64,000 nucleotides of DNA from Pseudoalteromonas rubra (GCF_005886805.2 NZ_CP045430.1:1178001-1242000), one strand, 5' to 3'; positions 54,842 to 64,000 are shown, numbered from the stretch's first letter. Translations and numbers: made by a program. The notes: generated by a model not told the origin, from the sequence alone.

Positions 54842-56056
54842 ATGAGCCGCAAGGTAAACATCTCCGTTGATAATTTACCTGATTCCCTTAGAGGTCAGAT
54901 CCATGGTGTTGAAAGTGCAACCGATAACGAGAGTTTAGCGTTGTTTACTGATAACAAAGATGTACGCGTTTCGCTGGAAAGTCCTAATCATGGTTTGCGA
55001 GCTTACTCAAATACTTTCAATCATTACGACCTTTGGGGGCGATTCGTTCGTTCGGGCTATAAAAAGTTGCCTTTAGAAGAAGCACCAAAGAAAACAATTA
55101 TTTCCAGACGTATTTCGGAAAAGGTCGATGGCATACTGTACGATGGTGAATTAAAAATCACTCCAGCGGTTGTGAGTAGTAAAAAGGATGGCGAAGAAGC
55201 TGAGTTTTTAGTTTGGCCATCAGACAGAGAAGAGAAGGTTGAGCGGGCATTAATTCGTCTTGCTTCAAAAGGCAAGATAGTTAAAATCAATTTTAAGTCC
55301 GGTATTCAATATGCGGTAATTTTCTCTATGAATGAGCTGGCTCAAGAGCTAAAAGCTGTTGGTCAATCAATGCCTTATCCACAGATTAAAGAGTCATTGG
55401 AAGCCCTTCAAGGGTCGAAACTTTCGTTCAAATATAGGGCTACGGATACCAAAAGCACAGATATCGATGACTCTTTTTACGAGTCAAATATGAACTTTTT
55501 GTCCTCATTGCATTTTAGTGGTAAGAAAGGTCAGGGTGGAAACGTTAAATGTGTGGCCTGCCTTAATGCTTTTGTTCATAACATGATCGATAATCTAGAA
55601 TACAAGGGTTATTACTTCAATAGCGCGCAAGAGCTTAAGCGAGGCTTATCTCGCTGGATGATGCTACGTTTGTATCACTTGTGGCGATATGCAGCTCCTG
55701 GTAAAACTTACCATTTTCGGCTTTTGTCCATTATGGAAAAGTACGGTTCTATTTACCCAGATGATGAAATAACCGACAATAAACTGAAAGCGTTACGTCG
55801 AGATATGACGACAACAATGAAAGATCTGATCGAAAAAGGCGCTATATCTGAGTACCATATTTCAAATGTAAAAGATGATAAAAGTGGTAAAATCATTGAT
55901 TATGTGTACGAAATGCATCCATCTGCACAGTTCTGTGATGAGATATTAGCACTAAATAAACATAATAAACGCATCGAAATTCAAGGTGGTAAGCGGATCG
56001 TTGAAAATGCGGAAGTTATTGATGAAGATACACTCGAAGAAATAGTGAAAAAGTAG
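54842..56056 (+). CDS. Chromid replication initiator (plasmid Rep type)
   Basis: The 404-residue protein has no P-loop and looks like a winged-helix plasmid initiator. Two winged-helix-like regions fall near residues 130-215 (R-A-L-I-R-L-A-S-K-G-K-I) and 265-350 (W-M-M-L-R-L-Y-H-L-W-R-Y-A, K-A-L-R-R-D-M-T-T-T-M-K-D-L-I). It is shorter than Vibrio RctB (about 650 residues), so this chromid uses a different initiator. Its place beside a DnaA-box and GATC-rich origin and parA supports the role. The TTTTTACTAACT boxes are its likely binding sites. The name is left open because chromid initiators of this genus have no settled symbol. Confidence 0.82.
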   Translation: MSRKVNISVDNLPDSLRGQIHGVESATDNESLALFTDNKDVRVSLESPNHGLRAYSNTFNHYDLWGRFVRSGYKKLPLEEAPKKTIISRRISEKVDGILYDGELKITPAVVSSKKDGEEAEFLVWPSDREEKVERALIRLASKGKIVKINFKSGIQYAVIFSMNELAQELKAVGQSMPYPQIKESLEALQGSKLSFKYRATDTKSTDIDDSFYESNMNFLSSLHFSGKKGQGGNVKCVACLNAFVHNMIDNLEYKGYYFNSAQELKRGLSRWMMLRLYHLWRYAAPGKTYHFRLLSIMEKYGSIYPDDEITDNKLKALRRDMTTTMKDLIEKGAISEYHISNVKDDKSGKIIDYVYEMHPSAQFCDEILALNKHNKRIEIQGGKRIVENAEVIDEDTLEEIVKK

Positions 56057-56107
56057 CCGTTTAATAAAATAAACAATGTTTTTTGGCTTTACTCTTAGAA
56101 CGCTTTA

Positions 56108-56118
56108 TTATGTTAAAT
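56108..56118 (+). promoter_or_regulatory. XerD-type half-site (possible recombination site)
   Basis: TTATGTTAAAT is identical to the XerD arm of gammaproteobacterial dif sites. The sequence 17 bp upstream does not match a XerC arm. It could be chance or a divergent site. Confidence 0.25.
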
Positions 56119-56243
56119 AGTCAGGCGTTCTCTAATATTTTACTAATTCCCCTAAAAGATTGCGCATTTTTTCTCTTTGCCTTGTTAAAAACTCTTTTAA
56201 TAATGTAGGTCGAGTTGTGTTTTTAGGAGTTTATTGAGTTTTA

Positions 56244-58450
56244 TGATGTGTTCTTTTTTGTGCGTTGCTTATTCCTTTGGTTGGCCAGGTAAGAATGCTC
56301 CTTACTAATTTGTCTCTTCTCTCGGGCTCAAAAGAACGATGATTTGGTCAGCCTTTTTAAACTGGCGAAATGATTTATGGTGAATATGTGCCATTTAATT
56401 CCTAAATTAATGATGTGTTCTTTTTCTGTGTGTTATTTATCTCATTGGTTGACGGAAAAGGGTTGGCCTGTGTGAGAATGCCCCTTACTCTTTTCACGGG
56501 GTCAAAAGAACAACGATTTGGTATGCTTTTTAAACTAAAGAATTGGTGCATAGTGAGTATCGAATCTGTATTTGTATCTTAATTTAATGATGTGTTCTTT
56601 TTATGTGTTATCTGTTCCTTTGGTTGATGGAATTGGGTTGGCCCGGGTGAAAATGCACCTCACTAGTTTGTCCCTGATCACGGGGTCAAAAGAACGATGA
56701 TTTGGTGAGCCTTTTTAAACTGACGAGATGATGTATGGTGAGTATTGAACCTGTATTCGTGTCTTAATTTAATGATGTGTTCTTTTTCTGTGTATTATCT
56801 ATCTTATTGGTTGAAGGAAAAGGGTTGGCTTGTGTGAGAATGCCCCTTACTAGTTTGTCTTTTTTCACAAGGTTAAAAGAACAACGATTTGGTATGCTTT
56901 TTAAACTAAAGAATTGGTGCATAGTGAGTATCGAATCTGTATTTGTATCTTAATTTAATGATGTGTTCTTATTGATGTTTTGCCTATGCCTTCATTTGAC
57001 GAAAATGGGGTTGGCCCGGGTGAAAATGCGCCTCACTAGTTTGTCCCTGGTCATCGGGTCAAAAGAACGATGATTTGGTGAGCCTTTTTAAACTGACGAG
57101 ATGATGTATGGTGAGTATTGAACCTGTATTCGTGTCTTAATTTAATGATGTGTTCTTTTTCTGTGTATTATCTATCTTATTGGTTGAAGGAAAAGGGTTG
57201 GCTTGTGTGAGAATGCCCCTTACTAGTTTGTCTTTTTTCACAAGGTTAAAAGAACAACGATTTGGTATGCTTTTTAAACTAAAGAATTGGTGCATAGTGA
57301 GTATCGAATCTGTATTTGTATCTTAATTTAATGATGTGTTCTTATTGATGTTTTGCCTATGCCTTCATTTGACGAAAATGGGGTTGGCCCGGGTGAAAAT
57401 GCGCCTCACTAGTTTGTCCCTGGTCATCGGGTCAAAAGAACGATGATTTGGTGAGCCTTTTTAAACTGACGAGATGATGTATGGTGAGTATTGAACTTGT
57501 ATTTGTGTCTTAGTTAAATGATGTGTTCTTTTTATGTGTTATCTGTTCCTTTGGTGATGGAATTGGGTTGGCCCGGGTGAGAATGTGCCTCGCCAGTTTG
57601 TCCCTGGTCACCGGGTCAAAAGAACGATGATTTGGTCAGCCCTTTTAAACTGACGAGATGATGTATGGTGAGTATTGAACTTGTATTTGTGTCTTAATTA
57701 AATGATGTGTTCTTATTGGTGTTTTGCCTATGCCTTCATTTGACGAAAATGGGGTTGGCCCGGGTGAGAATGCGCCTCACTTATTTGTCACTTCTCACGG
57801 GGTCAAAAGAACGATGATTTGGTCAGCTTTTTTAAACTGACGAGATGATGTATGGCGAGTATTGAACTTGTATTTGTGTCTTAATTAAATGATGTGTTCT
57901 TTTTATGTGTTATCTGTTCCTTTGGTTGATGGAACTGGGCTTGCCCGGGTGAGAGTGCGCCTCGCTAGTTTGTCCTTGGTCACCGGGTCAAAAGATTGAT
58001 GATTTGGTCAGCTTTTTTAAACTAAAGAGATGATCAATGATGAATATTGAACACTTACTTCCTTAATAAATGATGTGTTCTTTTATTGTGTGTTATTTAT
58101 CCCTTCGGCTGACGGAAATGGGTTGGCCTGTTGGGTGAGAATGCGCCTCACCAATTTGTCACTTCTCACGGGGTCAAAAGAACGATGATGTGGTCAGCTT
58201 TTTCATCTGACGAGATGGTCTATGATGAATACTGAACATTTACTTCCAAAACAAATGAAGTGTTCTTTTGTTGAGTGTTATTTATCTCTTTGGTTGACGG
58301 AAATGGGTTGGCCCAGGTGGTAATTCTTCTTACTAATTTGTCTTTACTCATGGGACCAAAGGAACATTGATTTGTTAAGCCTTTCAAACTGACGATCTGT
58401 TTTATGATGAGTATCGAATATTCACTTTGTAACTTAATGAAGTGTTCTCG
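56244..58450 (+). repeat. Array of about 12 long direct repeats (167-187 bp) next to the origin; candidate Ter array
   Basis: TGATGTGTTCTT or a close variant starts at 56244, 56411, 56588, 56773, 56959, 57146, 57332, 57519, 57703, 57890, 58071, 58256 and 58438, always in the same orientation. Each unit also has GGGTTGGCC, GGTCAAAAGAACGATGATTTGG and a TTTTTAAACT segment. AAAAGAAC is the reverse of GTTCTTTT, so each unit holds an inverted pair about 100 bp apart. Units 4-5 and 6-7 are a near-identical 373-bp duplication. No reading frame runs through. The best reading is a fork-arrest array for the Tus homologue at 59244. A ParB centromere is the main alternative. Confidence 0.85.
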
Positions 58451-59243
58451 GCTCGGCGAGATATTTCCATTTTTGACTCAGTTGCTATCAGGTCTGTGTG
58501 ATTGCTTGGTAGGAAGGGACTGACGTTAGACTGTTTTACTTATTTATGGTGTGTTCCTGTTGGGTGAGATTCATACCACAGTAAGTTTCCGTTGTAAGGA
58601 GACCTGTTGCGCTACATACCAACCAGAGATGGGAGGACAGATCTGTTTTAACTAATATCAATAATATGTTCCTAAAATAAAAGCTCTTGTAACCTTGAAA
58701 TGTCACACGATGATAGGCTTTAGTTTCTTGATGATACTGTTTCTTTAATGCATGTTAGTTGGTACTTACACATGACTTATGCTAATCACTTTTTGATTTT
58801 AAAGCAGAATAGTAATCGAGCTCAGATGAAACTTGATTAATCAAAGCTTGGATATCGTTTCGGTAATAAAGAAAATAGACAAAAATGAACACGCACACCA
58901 TTTATGAAAGCTATTTAAATGTATGTGTGTACTTACTTGTACTTATTGGATGTTTACAATCACTTCCAGCAAAATAGTTTTTGATTTAAAAAAAGAATCC
59001 TGTTTGTGCAAACTAAGTTTAAGTTACTTTCAACTAGAGCTAAAAGATATCCAGTTGTATAGATAAGAGCGAAATCTAACGCAGTTTTCTGAGACTTTTG
59101 GTATGTGGTAAAAACGATAGTTTCTGTTGCGTTAGATTCTAATCAAAAATATATGACTTCCCTCGAGTCCATCAGTGAAAAGTAAATACGGCCGGCACTC
59201 TTAACCGAAGTGATGTTTATCGCATTTAAAGCATAAATTAGAA
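58451..59243. other. Gene-free AT-rich stretch between the repeat array and tus
   Basis: No credible gene is seen. Two decayed copies of the array motif lie here: TGGTGTGTTCCT near 58547 and ATATGTTCCTAAAATAAA near 58665. The latter also resembles an E. coli Ter site. The rest appears featureless. Confidence 0.4.
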
Positions 59244-60116
59244 TCAACCATTAATCGTTTCTAAATAGATTCTCTCGATCAGGTAATTGTATTCTTTTTT
59301 CCTTGGATCATTGCCATCACGACTGTAATTTTTTAATTCACCAATTTTTGTTTCTTTTTGAGGGTTTAGCAAAATGAAAGGTAACGCACCGCTTACGTGA
59401 TACCTATTTTTTGCGCTAAAACGAACGTTTACTTCCGGGCTCACTCGAGTTGGGCGTCTGATCCTCAACTTTGCAGAGTCAGATAGACTTGAAACTCTAA
59501 CACGTTCTTGCTCTACAATTGACTGCCAATTATTCTGATCAATTGCTCTGGGGTTTGTGTATTGGGAAGACCGTTGAAGTATATCAAGAGCTGCTTTTTT
59601 TGAGAGTGTTTTGGTAGAGTGTTTTGTCATCCAGGTGAAACGTACAGAGTAGGGAACAGCTTGCTCGAAATGTATTTTTCTATATGCTGCTAGAGTAACT
59701 AAACTGGGGACCGCACTGTGCACAGCTTCAAATCTTGCATCATTATTTGTGATTTCAAGAATAAGTTCTTTGAAGGCATCTTTTGCTAAATTTATTTCTA
59801 CCAGTCTATTTCGTATCTCGTTTTTGGGATCATTTACTAAAAGTATCCCTGGATGTCTGGTGAGTACCTTGCCACTTTCTTTTTTGTCAATAAAGAGATC
59901 TTTGTAGGAAGAGATACAATGGCTGAATGCATCCTGACCTGTTAGTTTTTCTACATGAACACTATCTGGCGCAGAGAGTTCATCTTTCTTTTGTACTGGA
60001 GGTAATTTGAAATAGTAAGCTTGAGTTATGTCTGCTTGCTTAATTTCTTCACAAAATAATGAGATTTGCTCAAAAAGGTAATCAAAATGAGAGCGTATGG
60101 AAAGCTTACTTTTCAT
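59244..60116 (-). CDS. tus: Tus-family replication terminus site-binding protein
   Basis: The product is 290 residues from the ATG at 60116; a GTG at 60158 overlaps the promoter. It matches E. coli Tus (309 residues) along its length. Parallels include F-K-L-P-P-V-Q-K-K-D-E with F-S-L-P-E-V-K-K-E-D-E, A-R-F-E-A-V-H with A-R-F-E-W-V-H, S-A-K-L-R-I-R-R-P with N-A-K-L-K-I-K-R-P, and I-G-E-L-K-N-Y with V-G-E-L-L-N-Y. F129 and H133 correspond to F140 and H144 of E. coli, which hold the flipped cytosine of the locked Ter complex. The protein should bind Ter DNA as a monomer and stop DnaB from one side. It lies 0.8 kb from the repeat array. Confidence 0.9.
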   Translation of the reverse strand: MKSKLSIRSHFDYLFEQISLFCEEIKQADITQAYYFKLPPVQKKDELSAPDSVHVEKLTGQDAFSHCISSYKDLFIDKKESGKVLTRHPGILLVNDPKNEIRNRLVEINLAKDAFKELILEITNNDARFEAVHSAVPSLVTLAAYRKIHFEQAVPYSVRFTWMTKHSTKTLSKKAALDILQRSSQYTNPRAIDQNNWQSIVEQERVRVSSLSDSAKLRIRRPTRVSPEVNVRFSAKNRYHVSGALPFILLNPQKETKIGELKNYSRDGNDPRKKEYNYLIERIYLETING

Positions 60117-60149
60117 AATCAAGAGCCTAATTGCATAGAACAGATGCGT

Positions 60150-60172
60150 ATTATACACCTTGTTAGTAAAAA
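60150..60172 (-). promoter_or_regulatory. tus promoter overlapped by an initiator box
   Basis: On the minus strand TATAAT (60150-60155) is preceded 5 bp upstream by TTTTTACTAACA (60161-60172). That is the same box found at the origin, with one change. It occupies the region between -10 and -35, where a bound initiator would block RNA polymerase. Confidence 0.5.
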
Positions 60173-60254
60173 AATTAATGAGCTTAGTTTTTTGGTCGGC
60201 GTTATTGTAGTTTTTACTCGGTGCTTTTATTCAACGTATACATTAAAATTAGTA

Positions 60255-60265
60255 TGATGTGTTCC
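60255..60265 (+). promoter_or_regulatory. Ter-like motif upstream of tus
   Basis: TATGATGTGTTCC is a copy of the array motif in the same orientation, about 100 bp upstream of the tus -10. In E. coli a Ter site at the tus promoter mediates autoregulation, so this position supports the motif as the Tus target. Confidence 0.5.
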
Positions 60266-60690
60266 TTTTTATAATAAAGATTTATCTCTACTTAAGCAAC
60301 ATTAATTAATGTTTATCCCACTTTTATGATTACTTTTTATATGTTTTTCAATCAATTATCAAAAATTACGTCTTGGTTGAGGAGAGAGTTACGCTTCATC
60401 TCGAAATCAACAAATAAACCGTAAGGGGTATCTCTATGGCAAATATTAAAGCCCCAGTTTCGGGGACCGGATATATAATACTAGCGATCTAGTGCAGTAT
60501 TTATCCAAATTTTAATAGAACATTTTCTCATGTATAGGTTAAAAGGGTAGTTCATAGTAAAGTTTGAAAATTCAAGGCAGCTCAAATTGTGTTATATCCG
60601 CTTTGTTGATTAATAGCGTTGTTTCCTAAATCATTGAACTCATCTAACCTTGTGTGATCAGATCTCAAAAGCAAACACCGAGACTGAACT
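60266..60690. other. Gene-free AT-rich stretch
   Basis: No gene can be supported. An 18-codon frame from 60436 (M-A-N-I-K-A-P-V-S-G) follows a plausible AAGGGG site but is too short to call. A GCCCC / GGGG hairpin lies within it. Confidence 0.3.
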
Positions 60691-61549
60691 TTGAAAGAAA
60701 AGCGTATCACCTGCTGGCTCGATTACAACAAACCCCTTATCGCCAGAGGTAACATCCAACTTTGGTTTTCCCAGGATGCAATTGTGCAGTGGAACAACAC
60801 GCAACATCACGGCGGTAAAGGGCGATTTATTCATTTCTCTGAGCTGGCGATTGAGACCTGCCTGACTTTGCGCGCTGTATTTCGCTTGTCTCTTCTCTGA
60901 TATCAATGATGAAACTTGGTTTGTAAACGCCAACTTATAGTTGTTTTTGCAAGCGAAGTGCTGAGCTGGCAGTTCGTTACAGACCGAGCTCTAGTGCATC
61001 CGCGGGTAATAGCACAGGCTTGAAGGTGTACGGAAATGGTGAGTGGCATGCAAGAAAACATGGTGCGAATAAACGCCGAACCTAGCGAAAGTTACATCTG
61101 GCTTTTGATGAAAATATGCGCCAAATCGTGGGTGCTGAGTTGTCTACAATCTCCGTATGTGATCCAGAGGTTCTGGGTGACTTGCTCAGATCAGTTCGGT
61201 AAAAGCGGATGGCGCTTATGATACCCGAGGCTGTTATGCCGAAATGGCAGCCAAAATGGCCGACGCGGTGATCCCACCAAGGCGCAATGCTCAGTTTTGG
61301 GAGGATGGGCATGCTCGAAACAGCGCGGTCCTTTTAATAAAGCACATAGGTAGCAGTGTGTGGAAAAAGTGTGTGAACTCCCATCAATGCTCACTGTCGG
61401 AAACAGCAATGTATCGTTGTAAACAGCTAATGGGTGACAAGCTGGTTAGTCGTGGATTCAATAAGCAGCACATTGAAGCGATTATCAAAGTGAAAGTGCT
61501 CAATAGAATGACTGGGCTAGGTATGCCTGAATATCAGGGAAACAGCTGA
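60691..61549 (+). pseudogene. Decayed IS5-family transposase
   Basis: The start (60691-60900) reads T-C-W-L-D-Y-N-K-P-L-I-A-R-G, then L-W-F-S, and A-I-E-T-C-L-T-L-R-A-V-F-R-L, the usual IS5 N-terminus. After a gap the protein resumes in shifted frames (R-K-H-G-A, R-K-L-H-L-A-F-D-E from about 61045). It ends at 61244-61549 with V-I-P-P-R-R-N-A-Q-F-W-E-D-G-H, S-E-T-A-M-Y-R and L-N-R-M-T-G-L-G-M-P. At least one internal deletion and several frameshifts are needed, so it is inactive. The element's ends were not identified. Confidence 0.83.
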
Positions 61550-61953
61550 AATCGCAGTGTTGCCTAAGCTATTTGGATTTGATCAACAAGGCTCTGCTTA
61601 ATTGAAATTATCAATATGTTCATCGATTGCTAAAGCTTTTAGAAACTATCATATGGTACAGGCATTATCTGATTTGCCTAGTTAGGGTGAGCCAGGTAAA
61701 AGCAATGCAAATTTAACATAATTCATATGTAAGATAACACAGCTTTAATTAGAACTACCAGAGACAAAACGTTAGCTCTTTGATAGCTTTTTAAATTTAA
61801 AAGATAGTTGTGAAGTAATTAGATTCGGTTAAAGTGTATGATGTGTTCTTTGTTTTTTGAATTATCCTTTAAATTCTTCGAAAGATCCTTGAAGCCTCAG
61901 CGTCTATAAGGTACCTTGCCTTTGAGGTAACTAATGAGGAATGAGGAAAATAT
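61550..61953. other. Gene-free stretch before the DAHP synthase gene
   Basis: A further copy of the array motif, TATGATGTGTTCTTT, lies at 61837-61851 in the same orientation, 2.4 kb after tus relative to the array. A GAGGAA site precedes the next ATG. Nothing else is seen. Confidence 0.4.
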
Positions 61954-63309
61954 ATGAAGCCTTGGAGTCCAGATAGCTGGAGAGATCATCCGATAGTTCA
62001 GCAACCTGAATACCCGGATAAAATTGCGCTTGAGTCAGTTGAGAAGCAAATCAACGCGGCGCCACCTTTAGTATTTGCAGAGGAAACACGCAGCCTTTAT
62101 AAAAGTCTTGCTGATGTTTGTGAAGGCAAAGCTTTCTTATTGCAGGGTGGAGATTGTGCAGAGTCCTTTGCTGATTTTAGTGCTACTAATATCAGAGACA
62201 CTTTCAAAACACTGTTGCAGATGGCAGTTGTTCTGACTTATGGCGGAAAGTGCCCAGTTGTCAAAATAGCAAGAATGGCTGGTCAATATGCTAAGCCAAG
62301 ATCATCTGATTTCGAGACCATCAATGGCGTTGCGTTACCATCTTACAGAGGCGACATCGTAAATAGTTTTGAGTTTACAGAAGAGGCACGCATACCGGAT
62401 CCTAAAAGGTTGCTGACAGCTTATCACCACAGTGCATCGACACTGAACCTGCTTAGAGCATTTGCACAGGGTGGCCTTGCAGACTTACATCAGGTTAGTC
62501 GATGGAATATGAGCTTCGTTGCAGCTAACCCAATGAAAGAAAAGTTTCAACAGTTGGCAAACAGGATCCAGGAAGCTTTAGAGTTTATGGAAGTGTGCGG
62601 AATCGATTCATCCGTCGCGCCAAGCCTTAAAGAAACACATTTATATACTTCACATGAAGCTTTATTGTTAGGGTATGAACAAGCACTCACGCGTCGCGAC
62701 CATCTAAGTGGAGACTGGTACGATTGTTCCGCGCATTTTGTCTGGATCGGTGAAAGGACTAGACAATTAGATCATGCACATATTGAATTCTTTAGAGGAA
62801 TTAAAAACCCGATTGGTGTAAAGGTTGGCCCTGGTATGAAACCAGACGAGCTTATCCAACTTATCGACGCGCTCAACCCAGAGAATATCCCGGGCAGACT
62901 TACTTTGATCACGCGAATGGGGGCAGACATCTTGCCAGAAAAGCTACCAGCCTTGGTGAGAAAAGTTCAGGAAGAAGGACGTAAAGTAGTTTGGAGTTCA
63001 GATCCAATGCATGGCAATACTGAAAAAGCCAGCACAGGATATAAAACTCGAAGCTTCAATAATATACTACGTGAAATCAGTCAGTTCTTCGCTGTACATA
63101 AAGCTGAAGGGTCCTACCCAGGCGGTGTACACCTGGAAATGACAGGTCAGCACGTTACGGAATGTATCGGCGGAGCTTATGGACTTTCAGACGAGGACTT
63201 AGCTCAGCGCTATCGAACACAATGCGATCCGCGCTTGAACGCAGATCAAGTCTTAGAGCTAGGCTTCCTGGTTGCAGACTTGTTGAAAGACGCAAGAAAC
63301 CGAGTTTAA
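61954..63309 (+). CDS. Class II 3-deoxy-7-phosphoheptulonate (DAHP) synthase
   Basis: The 451 residues match the plant/mycobacterial type II enzyme. Landmarks are the opening [51 protein letters not shown], and [10 protein letters not shown]. It joins phosphoenolpyruvate and erythrose 4-phosphate, the first step of aromatic amino acid and related aromatic synthesis. It shares a bidirectional terminator with ppsR, whose product controls PEP synthase and thus one substrate. Confidence 0.96.
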   Translation: MKPWSPDSWRDHPIVQQPEYPDKIALESVEKQINAAPPLVFAEETRSLYKSLADVCEGKAFLLQGGDCAESFADFSATNIRDTFKTLLQMAVVLTYGGKCPVVKIARMAGQYAKPRSSDFETINGVALPSYRGDIVNSFEFTEEARIPDPKRLLTAYHHSASTLNLLRAFAQGGLADLHQVSRWNMSFVAANPMKEKFQQLANRIQEALEFMEVCGIDSSVAPSLKETHLYTSHEALLLGYEQALTRRDHLSGDWYDCSAHFVWIGERTRQLDHAHIEFFRGIKNPIGVKVGPGMKPDELIQLIDALNPENIPGRLTLITRMGADILPEKLPALVRKVQEEGRKVVWSSDPMHGNTEKASTGYKTRSFNNILREISQFFAVHKAEGSYPGGVHLEMTGQHVTECIGGAYGLSDEDLAQRYRTQCDPRLNADQVLELGFLVADLLKDARNRV

Positions 63310-63315
63310 AACAAT

Positions 63316-63339
63316 AAAAAGGCCCAGATGGGCCTTTTT
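63316..63339. terminator. Bidirectional terminator between DAHP synthase and ppsR
   Basis: AAAAAGGCCC / GGGCCTTTTT, a perfect 10-bp stem with loop AGAT, gives a T run on both strands between convergent genes. Confidence 0.9.
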
Positions 63340-63340
63340 A

Positions 63341-64000
63341 TCAATATTTACGCCTTTCTAAGTTTGTCTCTGACATTATCTTTGCAGAAATTTCTTCAAC
63401 AGAAAACTTGGTAGAGTTCAGGTAGGGGATCCTGTTCTTTTTAAACAGCATTTCAACTTCCCGTACTTCAATCCTGCATTGGCGAATAGAAGCGTATCGC
63501 GAGTTAGCCATGCGCTCTTGCCTGATTGCAGACAGTCGCTCCGGATCTATGGTCAAACCGAATATTTTATGTTTGAACGGAGTTAAACACTTAGGTAGTG
63601 TGCCTTTTTCCAAATCGTCTTCTGTCATAGGATAATTTGCTGCTTTAATGCCGTACTGTAGAGCAAGATAAAGACTGGTTGGTGTCTTTCCGCTTCGGCT
63701 TACGCCGACCAGAATTATATCCGCCTTTTCGTAATCTTTGACATTTGCACCATCGTCGTTGGCCAACGCATAGTTGACAGCATCAATTCTGAAATCATAA
63801 GTCGCTTCATGAATACTGTGTGTTCTGTGTACTTTTGGAACAGGTGCTACTTTTAGCTCTCTTTTTACAATTTCACTAGAATAAGATAGGAAGTCATAGC
63901 AAACGCCATCGGACGCCAAAATGATATCTGACAAAACCGGGTTTACAAAAGTGAAAAATACTAGCGGTTTTTCGCCACTGGTTGCCGCTGTCTCATTGAT
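63341..64000 (-). CDS. ppsR: PEP synthase regulatory kinase/pyrophosphorylase PpsR (5' end outside the window)
   Basis: The frame stays open to the window edge, adding 22 codons (ending F-F-T-F-V-N-P-V) upstream of the apparent TTG start. The 219 residues seen are the C-terminal four-fifths of a DUF299 protein. Landmarks are H-R-T-H-S, R-I-D-A-V-N-Y-A-L-A-N-D-D-G, the P-loop G-V-S-R-S-G-K-T, K-A-A-N-Y-P, G-L-T-I-D-P-E-R-L, and S-V-E-E-I-S-A-K-I. PpsR inactivates and reactivates phosphoenolpyruvate synthase by reversible threonine phosphorylation. The ppsA gene is expected beyond the window. Confidence 0.93.
   Translation of the reverse strand: MNETAATSGEKPLVFFTFVNPVLSDIILASDGVCYDFLSYSSEIVKRELKVAPVPKVHRTHSIHEATYDFRIDAVNYALANDDGANVKDYEKADIILVGVSRSGKTPTSLYLALQYGIKAANYPMTEDDLEKGTLPKCLTPFKHKIFGLTIDPERLSAIRQERMANSRYASIRQCRIEVREVEMLFKKNRIPYLNSTKFSVEEISAKIMSETNLERRKY

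Noticed and set aside
56244..58450. CRISPR array
   Set aside because: Units are 167-187 bp with similarity over their whole length, with no short identical repeats separated by unique spacers and no cas genes.
60436..60489. Short gene starting M-A-N-I-K-A-P-V-S-G
   Set aside because: Only 18 codons before the stop; a plausible ribosome site but no sign of a real product.

Overview
The window looks like the replication-origin end of the second chromosome (chromid) of a Pseudoalteromonas-type marine gammaproteobacterium. The reasons are a plasmid-type initiator gene with a parA-parB pair beside it, a class II DAHP synthase next to ppsR, large-form isocitrate lyase and malate synthase G side by side, and many secreted or lipoprotein enzymes. 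The genus is inferred from gene content and style; no rRNA gene or other marker is present to prove it.

Layout. Positions 1-11,700 are accessory and envelope genes: the end of a TonB-dependent receptor, an astacin-like metalloprotease, an AraC-regulated SRPBCC/SDR group with a shared 16-bp upstream repeat, a 98-bp tandem repeat, and a PhoX-like/diheme cytochrome lipoprotein pair. Positions 11,703-17,251 hold the sbcD-sbcC-methyltransferase operon. Positions 17,305-22,700 carry phosphoesterases (a calcineurin-type lipoprotein and PhoD) and a periplasmic binding protein. Positions 22,761-29,349 form a cassette bounded by two 780-bp direct repeats, each carrying an identical small heat-shock protein gene. 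Inside it lie a STAND NTPase-TPR gene, a small helical protein that shares its N-terminal motif, and a divergent lipase. Positions 29,724-40,040 hold an antiporter/UspE pair, a Sel1-repeat protein, a DUF2063 protein and the glyoxylate-shunt genes. Positions 40,590-51,773 carry a TPR sensor kinase, an IS4-family element inserted in a terminator, rmuC, a BaeR-like regulator and a SNF2 helicase.

Origin region. Positions 51,929-61,900 read as one replication-control unit: parB, parA, a GATC-dense origin with DnaA boxes and TTTTTACTAACT boxes, the initiator gene, a 2.2-kb array of about 12 repeats of 167-187 bp, and a gene that I recognise as a homologue of Tus, the replication fork-arrest protein. 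The array motif TGATGTGTTCTT recurs in one orientation and is also found just upstream of tus and beyond it, so I propose that these are Ter sites. A fork trap placed directly against the origin would fit one-way replication, which has been proposed for a Pseudoalteromonas chromid. The initiator boxes also occur upstream of tus and in a helically phased cluster 14 kb away at 40.4 kb.

Mobile and decayed elements are few: one complete IS4-family copy with an 11-bp target duplication, and one decayed IS5-family transposase between tus and the DAHP synthase gene. No tRNA, rRNA or CRISPR array was seen.
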